From: Tridacna crocea | Lineage: Eukaryota; Mollusca; Bivalvia; Cardiida; Cardiidae | Assembly: GCA_943736015.1 (NCBI GenBank) | Contig: OX031063.1 | Location: forward strand, 2,399,001 to 2,463,000 | Length of the DNA stretch: 64,000 bases | Direction: 5' to 3' | Shown: in pieces, positions 44,817 to 55,524 of the stretch | Position numbering within the stretch: position 1 is the first letter of the stretch | Layout: each line of letters starts with the position of its first letter | Position numbers and translations under genes: made by a program | Notes under the pieces: generated by a model | The model's input: the letters and a program-made list of their open reading frames with translations, nothing else | Told to the model about the DNA's origin: nothing | Databases searched by the model: none

Positions 44817-45609
44817 AAGGTAAGTATTTAATTGATCTGTGACACATTATCTAGATCTACATATATATATATACATGTGCACTGAGCTCAAATAATAATA
44901 ATAATAAATAAATAGCTTGTTACATAGCTATCTTTTTCCACTTTAGGCGATAATGAGCAAGTATCAATAGCCTCCATACACTGGAATTTCATGCATTTCA
45001 GTTAATCAAGACCAATTCACAATAGATAATACAAGAACTAGACTGACGTTGCTGCTAGCAGAGACAGCGATATCCTTACGTTGTGACGTCATTATGTGTA
45101 ACAAAGTTCACGAGCATTACATTAACGAGACATTATAACTCAATGTTTAGTTCTATAGATCTAGAAATCTACGGTTTTTAGTCTGATTCGCGACAATATT
45201 CTTTATCGGCCATTCTATTTTCAGATTCAGTGTACTGATTTCAGAATGATATGTAGAAATGAGGACTCTGTAATGTTACGAATGCAATGTGGGACGGGTG
45301 GCCCGAAATATACAAATGATCTAAATTTAGAACAGGAAGTTACATAATTTTGTCGTCTGCACAGCGTTCTTTTGGAAGATCGGGAAACAAAGAATGAGGT
45401 GTTAAAGGCTGAAAATAAAGCACTTTCAACGGTAAAAACCTAATTTTGATTTCCGGAGGTTGTCAAAGATACCTCGCAGAGGTAAAACCTACAACTTCAA
45501 CGTGTTCCAACTGATTGAGAAGCCAAAAGTCAGCTGGAAGTTGCAATCTCGAAAGCGCTCGGCCGGAGGAGAGATTCGAATTCAATTACGGTAAGTACAT
45601 TAGACTACT
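44817..45609. other. No confirmed gene
   Basis: TA and AAT microsatellites (44860-44912). A CpG-bearing patch at 45440-45600 ends in a GGTAAGTACA donor-like site and includes a short coiled-coil-like frame (LLEDRETKNEVLKAENKALS); not convincing alone. Confidence 0.35.
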
Positions 45610-45839
45610 TTAACCCTTTCCCAAACAAGAGCCCTTGTTTTTACGTGTCTGCAGTACAAGTCCTTTGAAACCACTGTGGGAAAAGGAGAAATTGCTCGTA
45701 ACGAGCAATTTCTCCTTTTCCCACAGTGTTTTCTACCCATTTAGAGATCTTTCTACCATTTTCATCAAACTTGAAATTGTCGTCTGCAAACTTATTGAGT
45801 TTGGAAGAATCTAAAATTTATCGTTTGGGAAAGGGTTAA
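45610..45839 (+). mobile_element. FB type B, full length
   Basis: Perfect B core AAATTGCTCGTAACGAGCAA and TTAA at both ends. Confidence 0.9.
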
Positions 45840-45954
45840 AGTGTTTTGCATGGTAAATCTAACGTCGATGTTATTTTTTACTAGATGTAATGTTAATGAA
45901 GTGTGAGACCACAAGATTTAGACCAGTGGAATCTTTCGTTTTATTTAGATCTAT

Positions 45955-46135
45955 CAGCCGTAGGCCTGCTTCGACCCCCAAGACGCTTTGCGGACATTGT
46001 AGATGAAGAACAGACTGCATAAAACTAGCAGTCTGACCTTGGGTCTTCTCTGTGTGATAAAAATGTAGATCTATATTTCTTTTTCTCATAAAAAAAAAAA
46101 TAGATCTAGATCTTGACACTCCAATTAAATTTATC
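45955..46135. mobile_element. H2 element, worn
   Basis: GCGGACATTGTAGATGAAG stem with mismatches; H2-like right half. Confidence 0.6.
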
Positions 46136-46230
46136 ATTTTTTTTTCAATTTCAAAGGAACTCGATTTCTAGATTGCTGAAAAAAAAAACCCAATAAAATG
46201 CACTAGTCTAATCTAAAATTGTGCTGTTTG

Positions 46231-46464
46231 TTAACTCTTTACTAGATCTATACAATCCCAACTTTTAAAACTTCAACAAAGAAAGCTTTTGAAAACATTG
46301 TGGGAACAGGAGAAAATGCTGGTAACTTTATTTTCTCCTTTTCCCACAATGTTTCTATCCATCCCAATACAAATTTCAATCTATAAGTCAAAGCTACTGT
46401 GTCTTCTGCAAATGCTTTCAATTTCTACAAGCCTAAAATTTTGTCATTTGGTAAAGAGGTAAGC
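46231..46464 (+). mobile_element. FB type A
   Basis: Left TTAA, right end GTAAAGAGGTAAG; core apex altered. Confidence 0.78.
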
Positions 46465-46554
46465 AAACTAGAAAATGTGTTACTTTCTAAATTTAGAATT
46501 ATAGACCTGACCTACCATGAATGCTATTTATGCAACCTGTACATCTGTTGTGAT

Positions 46555-46895
46555 ATATGACGTTGGGTGGACTCACGAACAGATGCTAGTTCAGTTAGTA
46601 GAGCTGCAGTAACAATGTTCCAGGGGTACTGGGTTTGAGTTCCATGTCTGGCACACTTTTCTCCCTTGATTTACTTCATTGGCGATGAGGTCAGTTGGTG
46701 ATTGTCCAATGTCCATGGGGACTAACGGGGGAGTTGGTTACTAAAAAAAAAATCAGGAGGGTGAGGAGTTGAGTGGACTCAGGACCAGGTGCCTGGCTAG
46801 CTCATTTGTTAGAACTGGGGTACTAGTGTTCCAAGGGTTGTGGGTTCGAGTCCCACATCAGGCACACTTTTCTCCCTTGATTTCTTTCAGATCTT
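46555..46895 (+). mobile_element. Dimer of tRNA-like SINE heads
   Basis: Two related units: B-box-like GGGTTTGAGTTCCATGTC and GGGTTCGAGTCCCACATC, each followed by GGCACACTTTTCTCCCTTGA. An A-rich run separates them. Not intact tRNA genes. Confidence 0.6.
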
Positions 46896-47437
46896 AAATT
46901 TTTTAACCCTTAATCTGCTAAATGAATAAAATGAAATTCTAGCTTAAAGTCATCTTCGTGAGCCAAGGTTACGATCACTACGTGGATCTTACTTTGGCTG
47001 ATTGAGCTGGATTTTGAGATTCCTGCAATGCGCCCTCTATTGGATGCTGGTTATTAACCCCCTTTACATCATATTTCTGAAAGCCAATGAAATATGGTTT
47101 TACAAACTGCTTACAAATACAATTATTCAACATGATGGCATAAACAGACATCCATGTGGGTTTCCATGTTTACCTTCTATTCGAAAGGCCCCGACCTTAT
47201 TTTATTTTTATCAAAGATGTAATGCTACAAGCAATTTCATTCGTTGCAGTTAAAGTTGGCTGCATCTAATGAAAAAGCATATGGGGGGGGGGGGAAGGAA
47301 TGTAAAAATCAAGCTCGATCTGGCAAGGGTAGAGTAGTGCAGTGAATTGTCAGCCTTGGCTTGCAAAGATGGCTTATAGTAAGAACTTGAATGTTTTCTG
47401 TTTCAAAGTTGTTGTTTTTTTTTGAGGGGGAAAATAT
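46896..47437. other. No gene seen; CTCF-like motif and G run
   Basis: Minus-strand CCAATAGAGGGCGC at 47030-47043 resembles the CTCF core with one mismatch. G homopolymer at 47283-47294. The sequence around 46950-47060 has the feel of an invertebrate dispersed repeat. Confidence 0.35.
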
Positions 47438-48012
47438 CACCTATGTGGACAGTGTAGACCAGAGATCAGACTGCATATCTGTGCATTCTGTGCAGTCTGA
47501 TCTTGATGTACAGGTTTGTCAAAAGGTCAGTGAGTCACATTTACCAGCTTAACCCTTTACCACACAATCCCAGTTTTAATGACCCTGGAAATAAAAGCCT
47601 TTTGAAAACACCGTGGGAAAAGGAGAAAATGCTGGTAACCGGCATTTTCTCCTTTTCTCACATTATTTTCTACCCTTTCCAAAACAATCTTTTGAAGTTG
47701 GAGTCACATTTATTTTGTTGCCTGCAATTACTTTTAAGTTGGACTAGTCTTAGAACTCATTACCAAACAACCAAATTTTAGGTTTGTCCAAATCCAAACC
47801 ATTTGCAGACAACAAAATAAATGTAACTCAAAAACTGAAAGTTGTGTCCAGTAGGTTAGAAAACATTGTGGGAAAAGGAGAAAATGCTGGTAACCAGCAT
47901 TTTCTCCTTTTCCCACAATGTTTTCTAAAGGCTTCTTTCTCAGGGTCGTCAAAAGTAGGGATTGTGTGGTAATGGGTTAAATTTTGTCGATTGGTAAAGA
48001 GTTCAGGTTCAA
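47438..48012. mobile_element. H2, then two FB type A copies and a stray end
   Basis: H2 47438-47552 ends in TTAA 47549-47552 opening FB 47549-47752 (plus, right end lost); FB 47754-47980 (minus, perfect core); stray right end to 48004. Confidence 0.83.
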
Positions 48013-48145
48013 TAATGGAGTACAGGACATCAGCAGAAGAAATGTTTTTGATGAATGACTTGCATAAGACAAACAGAGATGTATTCATTCCGGTGTTGTT
48101 GAGTTTTTCATGACATAAATCCAGATCTAGGAGAGGTTCAGATAT
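48004..48145 (-). CDS. Candidate coding exon running into MITE sequence
   Basis: After a TAG that could be an acceptor AG, the frame is open in non-repeat DNA, reading ISEPLLDLDLCHEKLNNTGM and on through KSFIKNISSADVLYSIIEPE. At about 48004 it meets a foldback remnant, and no consensus donor precedes that point. Either this is a terminal exon with a MITE-derived tail, or an exon broken by the insertion. It could belong to the Cys-cluster gene, but no link is proven. Confidence 0.33.
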
Positions 48146-48303
48146 CTACATCTGTTTTCTACTTTTCATTTACTTTTGATTGCCTTTCCCAAAATGGAAG
48201 GAGATAGATAGTTAGAGAAAGAGAGAGAGAGTTTTGTATCTCATTGAACTCAAGAGTAATTGAGGCAAGAATAAAATGATATTTTAGATTTATATGCAAA
48301 CAC

Positions 48304-48535
48304 TTAACCCTTTACCACACAATCCCGACTTTTAGTGAACCTCAGAAAAAGACCTCTTGAAAACATTGTGGGAAAAGTAGAAAATGCTGGTAACCAGCAT
48401 TTTGTCTTTTTCACACAAAGTTTTCTAACCCCTATCAAAGATAAACTGTGTTATTTGAGCCACTATGAAATTGTGGTCTGCAAATACTTTGAATTTGGAT
48501 AGGTCTAAAGTTTTGAAATGTGGTAAAGGGTCAAG
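48304..48535 (+). mobile_element. FB type A
   Basis: Left TTAA, right TCAA; core with a few mismatches. Confidence 0.83.
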
Positions 48536-48615
48536 GGATAGGTTCCTGATCTGCATTTTAAATCAAAGTTGCGGCATATGTGCACAACCTTACAGACAGT
48601 TCAGGCCAAGATTAG

Positions 48616-49350
48616 GATCCGTATTCACCAAACATTCTCATTCTTTGTCTAATTCTTGTTTTAAAAAGTAACACAACTTCTGCTTGGCTAAACCATTTGT
48701 TTTAGCCATTAAAGGTGGATATTTAGAATTTTCACATTACACCAAATTAAAAAACATATATGTCATTGAAATTTATATGAAAAAACAATACAAATCATCA
48801 ATAATTAAGAATCATAAAATTAAAAAAAAAAAAAAATTTTTTATGGTATTCCCTAAAAGGCTACGTAGCCTCTTAAGCTATTTTTAGATTTTGTGCCAAA
48901 AATCAATAAAGCATTGTGGGAATGTCAAGTGACTGGCACGTGACTAATAACGCTTCAATTCCATTACATAACAAACATGTAATAATTATTTTCCATAATT
49001 TTCTCTTTGGATGGATGTTTGAAACTTCGTCTTTGTTTTCCTGTATTTAAATGAGTGAATTGACAATCTAAAAATAGAACGTGTCTCCCGTTGGTCTTAA
49101 CCTGGTCCGTGATAAATCTCTAATTGCTCGTGTTATCGGATGGTTTTGGACTACTGGGGTTTTATGAATGCAAATTAAAAGGCTTTGGGAGTATAATGAT
49201 GATTCTTTTGGATTTTTTGTAAAATTTTCGTCCTAAAATTTGAAGGGCCACCTTTAAGATGTTGTGGTTCTTTCAAATTTCACAAATTCTTGATAATAAG
49301 CCTTGTAGAATGTCGGAGAATGCTCTTAGGAATGGTTGGTGAATACAGCA
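48616..49350. mobile_element. G6 element split by a 549-bp insertion
   Basis: Left half 48616-48708 (ATCCGTATTCACCAAAC to TTTAGCC) and right half 49258-49350 (ending GGTTGGTGAATACAG) flank the N549 copy. Confidence 0.75.
48709..49257 (-). mobile_element. N549 element, copy 1 (nested)
   Basis: TTAA-AAGGTGG-type start and CCACCTT-TTAA-type end, 549 bases. Opposite orientation to the copies at 53.0 and 54.2 kb. Contains CTACGTAGCCTCTTAAG. Confidence 0.85.
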
Positions 49351-49501
49351 GTCTGGGCCGGTCATTTAGGAATGTCATTAATTAACTTATTGTAAAGTTG
49401 CAAATTAGCCCTAGCATATGTCGAGGCATTAATAATTTTTAATATATTACTCCTCATCGCAGTCTCTTTTTATGGTCCAAACAGATCTGTGGCAAAATTG
49501 T

Positions 49502-49731
49502 TTAACCCTTTACCACACAATGATGACTTTTAATGCCCCTGAAGAGGAAGAAGCCTCTTGAAAACATTAGGGGAAAAAAGAAAATGCTGGTAACCACTAT
49601 TTTTTCCTTTCCCACAGAGTTTTCTACCCTATCAAAGCAAAATTGCACCATTTCAACCACTTTGAAATTGTTATCTGCAAATGCTTTCAATTTGGATTGG
49701 TCTAAAATTTTGCCGTGTGGTAATGGGTTAA
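49502..49731 (+). mobile_element. FB type A
   Basis: TTAA-bounded; core altered (GGTAACCACTATTTTTTCC). Confidence 0.84.
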
Positions 49732-49923
49732 ATTGCTTCTGTTAATTTTACCCTCGTTCTTGACATAGTAAAACCAAATTATACAAAAAGAAAAATGATT
49801 GTGCAGAAACTCCAGCTAAACTAGCCTGGGTACAGCTTAGGAAATATGGTCAGATACATGAATAACTGAGCTGTAGCAGAATGCAACTGAAATAATTCGC
49901 GAAAGCTGCTCCCAAAAATTTAC

Positions 49924-50004
49924 ATCAGGAGGCAAACAGATTTCAACCTGTCTGCCCAGAATGTTGGTTTTAATAAGAGTCATTGTTTCAGGATTCAAAT
50001 ACAT
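49924..50004 (-). CDS. Candidate coding exon
   Basis: Open frame in unique DNA encoding IKMYLNPETMTLIKTNILGR then QVEICLPPD, ending at a gtaaat donor-like site (49923). An acceptor-like tttattgag lies just upstream, or the ATG within the segment may be a start. Function not recognised. It sits between the RFX-type site at 50.67 kb and the Cys-cluster exons on the same strand. Confidence 0.28.
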
Positions 50005-50035
50005 CTTGATCTCAATAAATATCAAGAAGCTTTAA

Positions 50036-50489
50036 TTAACCCTTTACCAGACTATCCCAAACTTAACCCTTTACTCCATAGATACTCATTTCTACGCATT
50101 GCTTGTAGGAGCCTTTAGAAAACATTGTGGCAAAAGGTGAAATTGCTCGTCACGAGCAATTTCACCTTTTGTCACAATGTTTTCTATGCTATCAAAAGGT
50201 GTCATTTACACATAAGAAACAGCTTCATGCATGCTGTTATTTAGGGTCAATTAGAAATACCATAAAAATGCCTTATGGGGTAAAGGGTTAATATGACCCT
50301 TGAAAATAAGACTTACCAAAACGTTACATTAAAAGGAGAAAATGCTGGATACCAGCATTTTCTCCTTTTCCAACAATGTTTTCTAACCTTTCAAAAACAA
50401 ACCGATCGTTCGGAGCACATATAAATTGTAGTCTGCAAATACTTTGAGTTTGGGCTAGCCTAAAATTTTGTCGCATGGGAAAGAATTAA
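50036..50489 (+). mobile_element. FB fragment, type C full length, and a truncated FB
   Basis: 50036-50063 is a left-end scrap; 50063-50291 is type C with perfect arms (GGTGAAATTGCTCGTCACGA); 50328-50489 lacks its left part. Confidence 0.85.
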
Positions 50490-50579
50490 ACAGTTTTGGC
50501 TGATATTGTTGAAAAGAATGATGTATTCATGAAATATATTGAACATTCAATACAAAATATTGTAATACCCAGAGAAAAT

Positions 50580-50730
50580 TGATGTGAAACTGATGAGGTC
50601 AATGTATGCCTTCCTTTTGACATGGTCCCAGCCCCTATTTCAAATTGGACATAGCTTCAAGGCCTGACTGCTGTCACCATAGCAACGCTAGGACCAATGT
50701 TCATCCGTCAACAACCATAGCATTATTTGT
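50580..50730. promoter_or_regulatory. Promoter candidate with an RFX X-box and CCAAT boxes
   Basis: GTCACCATAGCAAC at 50673-50686 fits the X-box consensus GTNRCC-AT-RGYAAC at every position. An ATTGG lies at 50644-50648 and a CCAAT at 50694-50698. RFX sites often mark ciliary genes in animals. The X-box is nearly symmetric, so direction is not given; minus-strand exon candidates lie downstream. Confidence 0.4.
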
Positions 50731-50814
50731 GGACCTTCAAAAGTTGTTTATTTCTATTATTTTATGGCAGGTGGAATATAAAAGATTTTAGTTGTTGTAA
50801 GAATATTTTCTGTA

Positions 50815-51023
50815 TTTATACTCCGCAAAACGGATGTTTTTGGGAGTATACTGGAATCAGCCTGTCTGTTCGTGTGTCCTTCCGTATGTCCATCCGTGTG
50901 TCTCTGTCTCCGTCTGTGTACAAAATACTAGCAATTGCCTGTTTTTGTCAAAGCACTACAATGTTTTCAAAAGGCTTCTACCTCAGAATCATCAGAAGTT
51001 GTCATTGTGTGGTAAAGAGTTAA
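50815..51023. repeat. Dispersed repeat piece followed by an FB right half
   Basis: 50815-50950 resembles the 13.5-kb repeat (GGAATCAGCCTGTCTGTTCG). 50955-51023 is the FB right half ending TTAA. Confidence 0.65.
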
Positions 51024-51034
51024 GATTTTGTGGT

Positions 51035-51262
51035 CCTTTGTGGCACAGTGGTTAAGTGTAGGACTTTTGACCTGGAGGCCCTGGGTTTGACACGCTCTGA
51101 AAGTACTGGATTTTTCATGGGGCTGGCCTTGGATGAGATACGGAGCTCCAGCCTGGTTCAGATGAAACCTAGGACTGACATTCATGAATAAGCAAACTGT
51201 TGCTATGATATAGCTGAAATAATGTTGACAGCAGCGTAAAACCCCATTCGATCAATCTCTAA
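51035..51262 (+). mobile_element. SINE-like element
   Basis: TTTGTGGCACAGTGGTTAAG start (tRNA-like), GGGTTTGACACGCTC B-box-like, and tail GACAGCAGCGTAAAACCCCA then TTCGATCAATC. Confidence 0.65.
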
Positions 51263-51268
51263 GGATTA

Positions 51269-51931
51269 TTAACCCATAGGCTGCTAAGCGCAACTCGCTG
51301 ACCCTTTTGCAGATAGTGTAGATCAAAGATCAGACTGCACAGAATGTGCAGTCTGATCTTTGATCTACACTGTCCGATAAGGAGATGGGATTTCCCAAAA
51401 CTTAATGATGAAATAGCAATATTTGGGTCATTACTATTGACTTGAAAATTTCATTTCAGTTATTTAGCAGGATAAGGGTTTAACTCTTTCCCTTACAAGC
51501 CCTTGTTTTTTCGGTACAAGTCTTTAGAAAACACTGTGGGAAAAGGAGAAATTGCTCATAATGAGCAATTTCTCCTTTTCCCACAGTGTTTTCTAGCCTA
51601 TCGGAAAACTTTCTGCCATTCTCATCAAATTTAAAATCGTCATCTGCAAACACTTTGAGTTTGGGACAGTCTAAAATTTGTCATTTGGGAAAGGGTTAAC
51701 TCATTACCAAACAACACTATCTTAGGCTTGTCCAAATTAAAACCATTTGCAGATGACAAAATAAAAGTGGCTGAAAATTTGAAATTTGTTTTGTAAAGGG
51801 TAGAAAACATTGTGGGAAAAGGAGAAAATGCTGGTTACTGGTAACCAGCATTTTCTCCTTTTCCCACAATGTTTTCTAATGGCCTCTTTCTCAGGGGCGT
51901 CAAAAGTAGGGATTGTGTAATAATGGGTTAA
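51269..51931. mobile_element. Chain H2, FB type B, FB type A
   Basis: H2 51269-51483 (best copy, perfect stem), FB-B 51480-51698 (plus), FB-A 51695-51931 (minus, apex extended to GGTTACTGGTAACC). Each junction is a single shared TTAA. Confidence 0.9.
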
Positions 51932-52118
51932 ACACAGGTTTGTTAGTGTTACTTCAGGTGCTCTGTAACTCAGTGGTTTCTATTGGTGTGCAAATGTTCA
52001 AAAATTCTTGTTTCGTGCGCAGACATTTATTTTTGTTAGACTTTCCTTTTACACGGCATTACAGAACCCCAGTCTTGTAACAGTACTTATATAAATATTA
52101 GTAACTCCCTTCTAAGTT

Positions 52119-52332
52119 CAATCATTACCAAACAACAAAATTTTAAGTTTGTCCAAATTGAAAGCATCTGCAGACGACAAAATAAAAGTTACAGAAAATT
52201 TGAAATTTGCTTGGTGAAGGGTAGAAAACATTGCGCAAAAGGGAGAAAATGCTGGTTACTTTTCCCACAATGTTTTCTAGAGGCTTCTTTCTCAGGGTCT
52301 TCAAATGTAGGGATTGTTTGGTAATGGATTAA
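52119..52332 (-). mobile_element. FB type A, right core arm shortened
   Basis: AATGCTGGTTAC runs straight into TTTTCCCACAATG; left TTAA eroded. Confidence 0.8.
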
Positions 52333-52609
52333 GAGAAAAATACAGGCACATCCTTTTTGAAAGCTTTTGTGGATGAAAAGGTGGACTATGAAGAAATCCA
52401 TTTGTAGCAATTTCATCATTTGCCACAATGTTTTATATTGCAAAAGTTACCTGTCTCCTATTACCAATCACTAGGCATCTACAATAAACAAAAACAAGGA
52501 TATAACACCCACTTGTATAAATTTTTAATTTTCCAGCAAAGCTTAAAAATAGACCAGAGGGTCTATTTTCTTTTGTTTTATTGATCAGCTATCTATGGCA
52601 TCTCGGTCC

Positions 52610-53030
52610 TTAACCCTTTACCTTAAAATCCAGATATTTAATGACTCTGGAGAAGGCTTTTGAAAACATTGTGGAAAAAGGAGTATATGCTGAAATCAGC
52701 ATTTTCTCCTTTTCCCACAGTGTTTTCTATCCTTTCCAAAAAGTAATTTTTCATTTTTGACTCATATTTTGGAGCTTTACAACTCTGAAGAAGATACTTG
52801 AAAACATTGTGGGAAAAGGACAGAATGCTGCTAGTAAGCAGCATTCTTTTTTCCAAGATGTTTTCTATCCTATTTCAAAAAGCAACTTTAAATTTTTGAG
52901 TCATATTCATTTTTTCGTCTGCAAATGCTTATAAATTGGGCAAATCCAAAAGTTTGTCATCTGGTACCTCAGATGATAAAAATTTTGGCCTTGTCCATAG
53001 TGAAAGCCTTTGCACATGGCTAGTTACTTC
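52610..53030 (+). mobile_element. Dimeric FB copy
   Basis: Two hairpins in series (52655-52730 and 52800-52865) with repeated flanks (CTATCCTTTCCAAAAAG and CTATCCTATTTCAAAAAG), then a worn fragment. Confidence 0.68.
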
Positions 53031-53033
53031 TAG

Positions 53034-53583
53034 TTAAAGGTGGCGCTTCAGAATTTGGGACAAAACTTTTACAAAAATACAAATATATCATCCTTATACT
53101 CCCAAAGCCTTATAATCGTCATTCATTAAACCCCAGTAATCGAAAACCATCCGACAACACAAGAAATTAGAGATTTACTATGGCCAAGGTCGACATCGAC
53201 GGGAAACATGTTCTATTTTTACATGAACAACTCGCTCATTTACACACCGGAAATACACAGACGAAGCTTCAAACATGGCGTCCGAAGAAGATATTATGAA
53301 AAGTAATTACATGTTTGTTATGTAACGGAATTTAAGCGTCATTAGTCACGTGCCAGTCACTTAACATTCCCACAATGCATTTTTTTTTATTTCTGGCGCG
53401 AAATCTAAAAATAACTTAAGAGGCTACGTAGCCTTTTAAGGGAATACCACCAAAAAAAGATTTTTTTGGTAATTTTATGATTCTTAATTATTTATGATTT
53501 GTATTGTTTTTTCATATAAATTTCAGTAATATATATATTTTTTGATTTGGTGTGATGTGAAAATTCTAAATACCCACCTTTAA
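53034..53583 (+). mobile_element. N549 element, copy 2
   Basis: 550 bases, TTAA to TTAA; its right TTAA is also the left TTAA of the next FB copy. Confidence 0.85.
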
Positions 53584-53772
53584 CCCTTTCCCAAACAATC
53601 CCTGGGTTTTACGGGTCTGGAATAGTAGCCTTTTGAAAACATTGTGGGAAAAGGAGAAAATGCTGGTAACCAGCATTTTCTCCTTTTCCCACAATGTTTT
53701 CTATCCTATTGTCATCTGCAAATGCTTTCAATTTGGTATAGTCCGAAAGTTTGTGGTTTGGGAAAGGGTTAA
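53580..53772 (+). mobile_element. FB type A with B-like ends
   Basis: CCCTTTCCCAAACAATCCC left end and a perfect A core; right part slightly shortened. Confidence 0.85.
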
Positions 53773-53774
53773 TA

Positions 53775-53926
53775 TGAAGAGATGAATTTTGAAAGGGTAC
53801 AAAATGTTTGTCAGCACTATTTTTTCCTATTCCCAAAATGTAAAAATTCTTGGAGAATAAGACCAAGACTATTCTTAAGAATGGTGGGTGAATACAGGCC
53901 CAGGTTTTGTTTGGTAAAGGATTAAC
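53775..53926. mobile_element. FB and G6 fragments
   Basis: 53775-53840 FB-like; 53841-53904 is a G6 right end (AAGAATGGTGGGTGAATACAG); then an FB end to TTAA 53923. Confidence 0.55.
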
Positions 53927-53940
53927 ATACTAATGACGAT

Positions 53941-54085
53941 TTAACCCTTTACCTGATTGAGTGGAAAACATTGCGGGAAAAGGAGAAATTGCTCATTACG
54001 AGCAATTTCTCCTTTTCCCACAATGTTTTCAAAAGCTGTCTCTTGTTGATGCGTCAAAATGAGTATCTATGGAGTAAAGGGTTAA
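53941..54085 (-). mobile_element. FB type D, shortened
   Basis: B-like perfect core with the C-like right end GAGTATCTATGGAGTAAAGG; about 85 bases of the left arm are missing relative to the 30.9-kb copy. Confidence 0.83.
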
Positions 54086-54111
54086 GCTACATCTGAGTGC
54101 ACTATAAACAG

Positions 54112-54178
54112 AGAGATTAGACTGCACAGTATGTGTATCATGTCTGATTTTAGATCTTTACTTTCAAACATTGTGGTC
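54112..54178. mobile_element. H2 remnant
   Basis: AGAGATTAGACTGCACAG with partial complement. Confidence 0.45.
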
Positions 54179-54190
54179 ATTATACTCTAG

Positions 54191-54739
54191 TTAAAGGTGG
54201 CCCTTCAGATTTTGGGACGAAAGTTTTACAAAAATGCAAAAAAATCATTATTATACTCCCATAGCCTTTTAATTTGCCTTCATAAAACTCCAGTTGTTGA
54301 ACACCATCCGATAACATGAGAAATTAGAGATTTATTACGGACCAGGTTGACACCAACGGGAGACACATTCTATTTTTAGATTATCAATTCTCTCATTTAA
54401 ATACAGGAAAACACAGGCAAAGTTTCAAACATCCGTCCGAAGAAGACATTATGGAAAATAATTATTACATGTTTGTTATGTAATGGAATTTAAGTGTTAT
54501 TAGTCACATGCCATTCACTTGACATTCCCACAATGCTTTATTGATTTTTGGCGCGAAATCTAAAAATAGCTTAAGAGGCTACGTAGCCTTTTAAGGGAAT
54601 ACCATCAAAAAATTTTTTTTTTTTGTAATTTTATGATTCTTAATTATTGATGATTTGTATTGTTTTTTCATATAAATTTCAATGATACACATTTTTTTTA
54701 ATTTGGTGTGCTCTGAAAATTCTAAATACCCACCTTTAA
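54191..54739 (+). mobile_element. N549 element, copy 3
   Basis: 549 bases, TTAA-bounded; same orientation as copy 2, about 610 bases downstream of it. Confidence 0.86.
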
Positions 54740-54838
54740 ATCAGTCATGGTATCATGGAATTAGTAACAGGTAGGATTTCACTTTAAACTAAATATGTTT
54801 ACTTATTGAAACAAGTAAATCTATATGTTTAAAGAAAA

Positions 54839-55090
54839 CTTTTAAAAACACTGTGGATAAAGGAAACACTAGCAGTCAACCAGCATATTCTCCTTTTCTG
54901 ACAAATTTCCACCCTTTCCTCCCTTATTTCATCCACATTTACTTTGTTTTGCAATGCTAAGAGGTTGAACAAATCTAGAATTTAGTCAGTTGGAAAAGAG
55001 TTAAACCTTTGAATAACTTGATTTGATTTTGTGACATTGTAGATTAAGATCAGACTGTACAAAACTGACAGTTTGATCTTTCATGTAAAT
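54839..55090. mobile_element. Worn FB copy and H2 hairpin
   Basis: FB 54839-55004 (plus, ends TTAA) and H2 core 55010-55090. Confidence 0.6.
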
Positions 55091-55243
55091 TGTCAAAATT
55101 GTAAATTGTCAAACTGTGCAATATATATGCTACAGATATTTAAGCCAAATAAAGCCTTGTTTGGTGATTATAAGTTTGGGTCTGTTCCCCCATCTGAAAA
55201 AAAGGTATACATGTATTGGATTTTATGTATTCATTGCTAAGGA

Positions 55244-55473
55244 TTAACTCCTTAGCGAATGATAAGATACAAGACTTGTCCAAATCCGAAGCATTTTCAG
55301 ATGACAAAATGACTGTGACTCCAAAATTTAAATTTGTTTTTGATAGGATAGAAAGCATTGTGGGAAAAGAAAAAAAATGTTGGTTACCAGCATTTTCTTC
55401 TCTTCCTACATTGTTTTCAAAAAGCCTTACATTTTAGGTTGTTAAAAGTTGGGATTGTGTTGTAAAGGGTTAA
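55244..55473 (-). mobile_element. FB type A
   Basis: TTAA at both ends; core with few mismatches. Confidence 0.86.
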
Positions 55474-55524
55474 ATGACGCAGAGGTTTAGGTAGATAGTG
55501 AATTAATAATTGCATGTTTTCATC

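Noticed and set aside
45365-45600. Coiled-coil-like frame LLEDRETKNEVLKAENKALS as a LINE ORF1 or exon
   Set aside because: Only about 25 codons before a stop, and no second supporting segment was found.
46990-47030. Micro-exon ESQNPAQSAK on the minus strand (attgcag to gtaaga)
   Set aside because: Weak polypyrimidine tract and surrounding sequence looks like a dispersed repeat.
47030-47043. CTCF site as a domain boundary
   Set aside because: One mismatch in a likely repeat; no other support.
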